Of a stretch of 64,000 nucleotides of DNA, positions 57,019 to 64,000 are shown in pieces (within the stretch, counting starts at the first letter, position 1; every line of letters starts with the position of its first letter). The notes beneath the pieces were generated by a model. The model was given only the letters and a program-made list of their open reading frames with translations. It was not told where the DNA came from and made no database searches. The DNA is from Thunnus maccoyii. Lineage: Eukaryota > Chordata > Actinopteri > Scombriformes > Scombridae. The position numbers and the translations under genes were made by a program. Location: positions 10,689,151 to 10,753,150 of the forward strand of contig NC_056548.1 of the NCBI RefSeq assembly GCF_910596095.1. Direction: 5' to 3'.

Positions 57019-57529
57019 CCTGGATCAGACAAGCAGAGATTTTTGGTGACTTCACACACGACCGTATTTATAAAACAAAACATTTATTTAAACATTTTAA
57101 CTATGTCACTAGACCCTTTCTCTATAGCATCTGGTTGATGCAGTTTTAGGCCCGATTTAGTGTAAACTTTGTCTTTATGTCACCATTATTTATGTACGTA
57201 CTTGATGTGGGTTTACCATGTGCTTTATTCGTTTTGGCAAGATGTCAGATGATTCATGATCTTTTTTTTGTTTAGTCTATAGTCGAAATTTCACTTTAGA
57301 TTTAGCCTTCCTTTTATTTCTGCAGCTGTGGGCCAAAGTGGAAGTGGCATAAATCTCCCACGGCCCTGGAGATATCTGGTAACTACTACATACTTGACTG
57401 TGGCTGAAACATCGACAAAATCATTTGGAAAATGAAATGGGGCTCTGCTTGGGTTACATTTTTGACCGTGAATTTAATTCCATCAATTAGGCTACTTCAG
57501 TGTGGTTTGTTCCTCAGGGGCCATCAATA

Positions 57530-57532
<3 letters not shown>

Positions 57533-57614
<82 letters not shown>

Positions 57615-57620
57615 ATATAT
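57533..57620. repeat. (AT)n microsatellite
   Basis: About 37 AT units, then GTATGTATAT. The IYIYIY frame across it is an artefact. Confidence 0.95.
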
Positions 57621-57938
57621 TACCTGCAGCTTTCTTAGATATTACAAATGTCATATGATTAGATTGTGGATTTACACGTGAATGTTAGGATTAGCTGACC
57701 TGTGCAGTTTGTTATTATTATGTAATTTTCTTTATTTTGTCCTTTTGTATTTGGATCCATAGGTCAAATTCCCACAGTTACATTCATCCGGGACATGAAA
57801 GGAGATCTTTTTTAGAGGAAGTCTGTTTTAAATAGCCTATCTTGTTGGCATCCAAACACAAGGAAGTGTATAAACTGAAAGAAAATCAAGTGTAGACAGA
57901 AAAGGGAGAGGGCATAGCACCTCCCACGTCCTATCTGC

Positions 57939-57989
<51 letters not shown>
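57939..57989. repeat. (GA)n microsatellite
   Basis: GA tract directly upstream of the inferred untranslated exon; GAGA-type tracts are common in core promoter regions, but no function is shown. Confidence 0.9.
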
Positions 57990-57991
<2 letters not shown>

Positions 57992-58128
57992 TGCTGTGTT
58001 GGTGTTGGAAATCGGACGACATGAGCTCTACATGAACCACGTAAAATGCTTTAAGACGCTTTCGGCGTTTGTCTTTCATCCGTCTAAACCAAGGACAAGC
58101 CTGAAGCGGAGCTATACTTCACGACCAG
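57990..58128 (+). other. Possible untranslated first exon of a gene continuing to the right
   Basis: A CpG-containing stretch (AAATCGGACGAC, GACGCTTTCGGCGT) ends at a good splice donor CCAG/GTAAAG at 58128/58129. No long coding frame. It lies 1 kb downstream of the REST-site pair. The exon call is an inference from composition and the donor only. Confidence 0.3.
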
Positions 58129-58469
58129 GTAAAGATGCTGCTCATCCCCGCATCTTACATGGAGGTTAGATGTTGGTATTCAGTGGCGTAACCGCGGTCC
58201 TTCTGCTTGGCTGGCTGTTGTGCGCACACGATTCCCGCTGTTCACGTCCAATACTGGATGACAAATATCATTTTCTGTATTTATCTCGTTGCTGTTTATT
58301 TAAAATGCATCTACGCCGGCTTCTATCACGACTCACATTTGTGTTTGATAACCTCGGTCGTGTGGATTGTATGTAGCCTATGCCCGCACAGCCATATTGG
58401 CAGTCAGCAGGAGAGGGAGAGAGAGGGCAGAGATATGAGGGTGTCGGGATTATCATATTGCTTTGAGGA

Positions 58470-58537
58470 GTAAAGGGAGGTGGAGGAGGGGGGTGGGGGA
58501 GGGGGGTGCGATGGAAGGGAGGGGGGGGGGGGGGGGG
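58470..58537. repeat. G-rich tract
   Basis: Runs of G up to about 17 long. Could form G-quadruplexes; also error-prone in sequencing. Confidence 0.85.
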
Positions 58538-58539
58538 CT

Positions 58540-58790
58540 GCGACTGCGAAATGATGGCACCGCTGCGAGATGGCGATCCTCTGGTATTTATGAATGAACC
58601 AAGCAGAGTAGGGTGGTCTGTAATGGCGTTGCGCACCAATCTGCGGACCGACGGCAAGCCCTCCTGCCACCCCTTGCTGACTACAGCCGAGGCGGAGACG
58701 CGCGTCAACATCAAACTATACACTAATAATGACGCCAGCGTGACGCATAAAGCCCGATTTCTGTGGCAAATGCCATGGTTAATCCTCCAT
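58540..58790. other. CpG-rich block of unknown function
   Basis: CpG density is higher than in the surroundings (CACCGCTGCGAGATGGCGAT; TGCGGACCGACGGC; GGCGGAGACGCGCGTC). Two CRE-like TGACGC motifs sit in a row at about 58731-58746. Frames on both strands (144 aa plus, 225 aa minus) cross it but show no known motif and include low-complexity tracts. It may be a promoter or an untranslated exon. Confidence 0.4.
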
Positions 58791-58983
58791 CTGGATCTCC
58801 GTTTCTCCATGCTTCCTCCTCCTCCACGCCTGATGTGGTGTTTGTTTTGGCTCTCATTACAGGAGAGGAGAGCCATCATGACATGCAAAAGGAGTTGTGA
58901 ATCATTCAGGCCCTCTCTATGTGTGTGCAAATGTATGTGACTCAACTTCCTGTATTCCTATATTGAACACTGCCAGTCATGGG

Positions 58984-58988
58984 TGTGT

Positions 58989-59019
<31 letters not shown>

Positions 59020-59024
59020 GGGGG
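58984..59024. repeat. (GT)n followed by G tract
   Basis: Ten GT units then about 22 G. Confidence 0.9.
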
Positions 59025-59157
59025 TTGCAGGGCTTGAGAGAAAAGAGGAGAGGAGAGATGCATGACAGTAAATCCTGCTGCGATTAAGCTTTAAAGTGTG
59101 CGGTTGAGAGTAGCAGAGATACAGACTGTATTAAAGCGTGCATGTGTTGGTCGAGCA

Positions 59158-59180
59158 GGAGGAGGAGGAGGAGGAGGAGG
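59158..59180. repeat. (GGA)n short microsatellite
   Basis: About seven GGA units; the poly-Glu frame over it is not credible as a gene. Confidence 0.85.
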
Positions 59181-59199
59181 GTAAGTGGAAGTGTGGGGG

Positions 59200-62100
59200 A
59201 GTATCATGTCCTTCCTGCCTGCCTGTCCGTGTGTTTGTCTGTGTTGAATGGCCACAGCATGGTTGCATAAGAATATTTCTCTCTGCTAAGGCAGAACAAA
59301 GAAATGACTCAATGCATGGTAACAAGGAAAAAACACAGAGAGAGAAGATGATGCTGGTAATGGTGGTGACGTTTCTGATGATGTTAGAGATGAATATAGA
59401 TGTGTTAGAATTGATGATGATTTTTTTGCTGGTGTTTTTTTAAGATAAGGGGCCAGCAAGAGCAAGCCGGGGCTGTGTGCACGCCTGCCGCCACAACAAG
59501 GTCATGATGGCCAGATGTTGAGAAAGATGTGAATTCTTCTGAGGATGTCTTTTATGTCTGTGGTGTGCTCTTAGAGCAGTTTTTGAGACCCAGAATGAGG
59601 CCAGAGAGATGAACAGAAATGCATAATTAGGGCTGTTTATGTGCAGTTTCTGAGATGGGTTTTTGGATTGTTTATTACTACAGATCAGATCTGGTTTATT
59701 ACTACAGATCTATAAGATCTAAGAGGCTATTATTGCAGTGTCAACAGCAAGTTAAAATCTATCCAACAATGCTGCTTTTTGCCGTTTAATTTCTGCCACT
59801 GTCATCGACCTTGGCCATTAAAAATAATAATGTATTTGGCACAAAATAGAGGATTATAAAATGCTTTACAAAAAGCTAACATAAAACAATATGACAATAA
59901 TCAAGTGAACAGTGCAGGGTGAAATAGCAAGATCGAAATGATGAAAAGTGACTAAAAATACAAACATACATATACAGATATACACACAAATACATAGATA
60001 CAGAAACAGAAGATACATAAACATGCTGGTGACTCAAAGGTTTCTGGATGATCAAAAGTCAGACTGGGGCTAACAAATTAAAAAGCTTCTTCTTTTCCTT
60101 GTAAAACATGCGTGGTTAGAAGCGTGTGGTTGCACTGTTTGCCTTTCAATTAGTGAATGAACTATTCCTGGACGAATAAAGATAAAATATTCCACAAAAA
60201 TGTATATAATGTCAGAGCCTTTTCTAGTCTATGTATGCATTTGAGCTTATTTATATTTATACCTAAAAGGTGGAGCATCCTTACTGTAAAGTAATTAGTA
60301 AAGAGACGTCTTAAGGAGGCTAATTTGATCCATTTCAGGTGTTGCTACAGAAAGTTTTTGATCCATGCTCGTGCTACATTGAGCCCATATTTGTGTTTTT
60401 GTGATTTATTTAAATTTTGACTCACTTAAAATGAGAAGGAAACAACTGACAATGCTGCAACAAGAACCAGTGAGCTGTGTTGAATTGTATAAAAAGAAAT
60501 CTGACTTTTGTTGAACTACAATCTGGGCATTTTATTGGAAGTACTGGTCATAAGTAAATCTTACAGAGACTGAGTAGCAACCCCTCTGTGGCTTGGAGCG
60601 TCACAGGCAGCCTGGAGAGGGATTCCTTTGTTGTCTCTGCTTTTAACCATCTGTGTTGTTATCAGACCTGGATCAACTGGCATTACAAAAAAAAGCTGTG
60701 CCTGGTTGATCTCGCCTGTAGAAACCGATGGAGTTGATCCAAAACTACCAACCCTGTTTCCATCTGTCACTGCAAGCAGGTTTCTGCAACTCACTTCACC
60801 GGTCTGTAATTAGTGCTTCACTCAGGTCAGTGCCCACATAGCGTCTAAGAATAGGCTTTCTTGGGGAAAAAAATTTGAATACATTATGCTGTATTATCTC
60901 TGTTGGAAACTGAATTTTCCAATCCTGGTGTTTATAGCCAGGTGCCTCCTTGTTTCCCAGATTGCCAAGCCATGGTATTAGCAGGGTCTTACCGAGAGGC
61001 CAGACGGAGCAACCCAGGGTTCCCCAGGTCAAGCTAATACTCAGTACTAATACACACTCAAAAGCTAATTACATGGACATCTTACATCCAGTCCTGTTTA
61101 AAACTGCTGCATTGAAGCATGATTATCAGCATGATTAAGGTTACTGCGCAGAAGTTCTCCAGAGTGGGAATGAGAAACTAAAAATCTGCCTGAAGGGCAA
61201 ATGTTTCCCCTCTTAAACTCTTGTTGAAAGCTAGAGGAATGTTTTTAGATGTAGACTCATGAACTGCTGTGTCCCACTGGCTATTTAGAAGTTTAAATGA
61301 AGCAGAAGGGAAGTTGGGATCATACTTACATTATATAAAAAATACATCAGCGGAAGTCATTTAAAGTGTATAAACTCATGTCCAGAGATTTGAACTTGCA
61401 AATTTCTATCCTCAATCTATTGTCTTTCTTTGGCTATTAGCAGGTGCTGCATATTCACTTTTGTATTTTGTAGTAGTATTTTGTCACTGAATTTTTGCTT
61501 AATTTCATATTTTAACATTAACTTAATGATCAGTTTACAGTCAGACTAACCAGCTTCCCACTGGACGATTACTGTGCTCCTTTATGATCTTCCCTTGTTG
61601 CCACTTTTTAAATACCCATCTCTATGACCAACAACAAGCACAGGGGCTAACAAGCTAAATGCTAATGATGGCAAATATTTGGACTTGTTTGGTTCATTCT
61701 GTGGAATGTTAAAGTGTTGAAGTGTTCCTGTATATTTCTGACACCTACTGGTTTTGGAAAGAGTTTCATTTTGTTTGTGCAGAATTTTCGACTATGACAT
61801 CTCCACACTTCTCCCAGCACTATTTCGCAAATCCACCAGCTCAGCACAGTTTCAGCCTGCTTTAAATGACTCCAACTAGTGAGAAAATTAAGAAACCCCA
61901 AATGTTTCATTACCTTTTCCAAAATGATAGTTGGTTCAGCCCAAACTTTAGATATATTGTAGGTTTGACATGGTTAAAGATCTATAGATCAGGAGCATGA
62001 GAAATTGCTACGACCCTTGGCTTTATGAAATACTTTAAAAAACAAAAACAAATGACAAATCTAAAAGATGTTTATCCTTGCAAAAAAAGCCTTTTGTAAA

Positions 62101-62390
62101 AAGGTTTTTGACATTCTGGAGCACCGAGGTTTTCACCAAGAATGCTGGTTTTACATTATCTTATGTGTTTTCAATATGACATAAATTGTTGCAAATAACA
62201 GGTTACTAAAAATAATACATTTTTTCATCAATTATATAAAAAAAATATATACTTTTTCCTGGATGATAAGCATTTTTTAGATTAGTAAATCCATTTTTGA
62301 AAGTATTTCATGAAGCCAACAGTTGTAGCATTTCCTTATGCTACTGATTATTTACATCACATTGCCAGTATTTCTACTCTATATCTGTAT
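59200..62390. other. Non-coding region, nothing recognised
   Basis: I find no exon with similarity to a known protein, no RNA gene and no clear terminal repeats. It could be an intron of a gene starting near 58 kb. Confidence 0.5.
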
Positions 62391-62403
62391 TGTGCTGGGT
62401 TAG

Positions 62404-62600
62404 GAGAGTGGCAGCAGTGGCCAAAATGTAGTAGGTTTGTGACCTCGAGGTCGTCAGTTTGATCCCCACACCATCAGGGCAAATCTGAGCTTGGAAAGTG
62501 AAAAAAACAGCACTTGCCCTTCCCTCTTTGCCCCCACTGAGCTGCCCTTGACCAAGACCTTTAACTCTAACTGCTTCCGTGGCCAGTAGGTCACACTGTT
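62404..62600 (+). repeat. tRNA-derived SINE (V-SINE-like)
   Basis: A-box-like AGTGGCAGCAGTGG, B-box-like GAGGTCGTCAGTTTGATCCC, then the conserved core seen in fish SINEs (CCCACTGAGCTGCCCTTGAC, AAGACCTTTAACTC). It is degenerate. Confidence 0.65.
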
Positions 62601-63499
62601 GTTATACTGGGCAGCTATCCCAAAGCCAACTTTAGTTTTTTTAACAGTCTTGATCATTCAGGGTAAATCTTAACTGTGCACAGCTCACGGGTGTTCTCAC
62701 AAAGTAGCGCTCAAGGGAAATGTCTTCTTGGTGTATTTCTGCTGCAAAACCTTCTAGTTCAAGTGAAATATGATGTTGTGAGTATCAATAGACAGATAAA
62801 TTTCATCTTTCCTGTTTGTGTGTCTGGCTTCTGCTGATATTCCCCTGCCACAGTGTTAGTGTCCATGCATGCTGAGTCAATGGGATGTGCGTGGAGTATC
62901 AGAGGGCTTCAGCGTGCATCAGGAGCTGCTGTTGTCTTATAGGGAGACCGCTGGTAACTTAAGTCCTGGGATTCCCAGGACTGGGAATTGGGTCAATGCA
63001 GAGCAGGCCAGGAGCACAGAGGAGGTTAAGCCCAATGATTAGCTACTAAGCCAAGACCACAGTGCTGCATCTCTTGTACAGTCTAAGACACGTACTCCAC
63101 GCACATAGGGCGATGTATGCTCAATCACAGTATAGATTGACACTGATGAGTAGCATACACACCCATAGTCTCACGCACAGCCTTCAAAGTCCACAAGCAT
63201 ACACACAGGTATTGAAGGAAATAGGTATTGGCAAAAGAAGGTATATACACAGGTATACATGTGTATTTTCTCACACATATACATTCACAGTTTGGTTTAA
63301 ACTTAATTTTGATGTTTCTATGCTCATGTTGATTAATGTATTAATTAAACTTTTTATCGGCCAGTTTCGTATAAAAACATACATATTTCAGATGCACTTG
63401 TAGCTGCGAATGGTTTATTTATATATTCATAGTTTGTAAATTGCACTGTACCGTGTTTCTAACTCATAAGTCCTATTTTTCAGGGATTTTGATACCTTA

Positions 63500-63725
63500 A
63501 AGCTGCTTTCAGTTCATTGTTTTGTTTTCACAGCCCGCCCTCGTTCGCACTCTTTGGTTCACAGCAGGCAGTTGTTTTCATCAAAAAGCTCTGATAAACC
63601 AACTGTAGGCTACATACACTGAATCAAACGGCAGACAAAGTTAGCGACTATAGCTGATGAACACAGTGGAGCATTCAGCAGCTAAAGACCCAGTTACTTC
63701 CCTTAGTGGTGACCAAAACAACGGC
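63500..63725 (+). repeat. Dispersed repeat (family 2), copy 2
   Basis: CATTGTTTTGTTTTCACAGC, TTTGGTTCACAGC, GATAAACCAACTG and CAGCAGCTAAAGACCCAG align with the reverse complement of 6541-6780. Confidence 0.5.
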
Positions 63726-64000
63726 AACTGTTTGCTACAACAACTTTATAAGGTGATAATATTTCAATGTTGTGTTTATATTTTTATGCACTGCCTTCAA
63801 GTTGCCAAAAAACCAATTAGTGCATGTTTAACTTAACATTCTCCCACATTGGCTGATTTTAAAAATGCATTGTCACTTGATCGTAGCTCTTCTCTGAGTC
63901 TCTGAAAAGCAGAGATTTTGAAGGTGGGAGGTTTTCATCCAAGAACAGCAAAAGAACCAGAGTAAAGATTTATTAGTGGGGTCTAAAAGTTGCAAAGAAG

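Noticed and set aside
57432-57638. IYIYIY frame
   Set aside because: Translation of the AT microsatellite.
58268-58945. 225-residue minus-strand frame with Pro-rich stretch
   Set aside because: The proline run comes from the G tract on the plus strand, the frame crosses low-complexity DNA, and no domain is recognisable.
60561-61032. Short frames on both strands
   Set aside because: No domain, splice context or similarity recognised; treated as non-coding.

Overview
This is a vertebrate genomic window and almost certainly a ray-finned (percomorph-type) fish. The genes are split into small exons with GT/AG introns. The intergenic DNA is full of dispersed elements typical of teleost genomes and of long microsatellites. 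The centre is a teleost-style immunoglobulin light-chain locus in which V segments face opposite to their J and C segments.

Left flank (1-7302, minus strand): the 5' six coding exons of an excitatory amino acid transporter of the SLC1A7/EAAT5 type, running off the left edge. Its introns carry several DNA-transposon-derived repeats. From 7900 to 11800 lie a LINE 3' remnant with a tetranucleotide tail, microsatellites and a palindromic foldback element.

Centre (about 11820-41180): a light-chain array with kappa-style recombination signals (V with 12-bp spacers, J with 23-bp spacers). Order along the plus strand: J1-C1, Va1, Vb1, J2-C2, Va2, Vb2, J3-C3, Va3, Vb3, J4-C4, Va4, Vb4, J5-C5, Va5, Vb5, broken J6, C6, Va6. 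All eleven V segments are on the minus strand; all J and C are on the plus strand. Because V and J are opposed, joining must occur by inversion, and geometrically a V on either side of a J can be used. Five C exons are one isotype and C6 is a second one. J-C units alternate between two types (A: J2/C2, J4/C4, with J1/C1 A-like; B: J3/C3, J5/C5), and an A+B dimer of about 11.1 kb is tandemly repeated with very little divergence. Gene conversion, unit deletion (the 3' tail of a lost C6-type unit at 13762) and decay (J6, J1, Va1, Va6) can be read directly from the sequence. Type-B and C6 J-C introns share a perfect ETS/IRF composite element next to an E-box, a candidate B-cell enhancer.

Right flank: a complete five-coding-exon REEP5/6-family gene (plus strand, 44196-54066) with a CpG-rich, CCAAT-containing promoter and repeat-rich introns. 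From 54.8 to 64 kb no coding sequence is recognisable. It holds two adjacent near-consensus RE1/NRSE (REST) sites near 57.0 kb, a possible untranslated first exon ending at 58128, a CpG-rich block, several microsatellites and a tRNA-derived SINE. The REST pair suggests that a neuronal gene starts here and continues beyond the right edge.

All coordinates and comparisons were made by eye; percentage identities were not computed.
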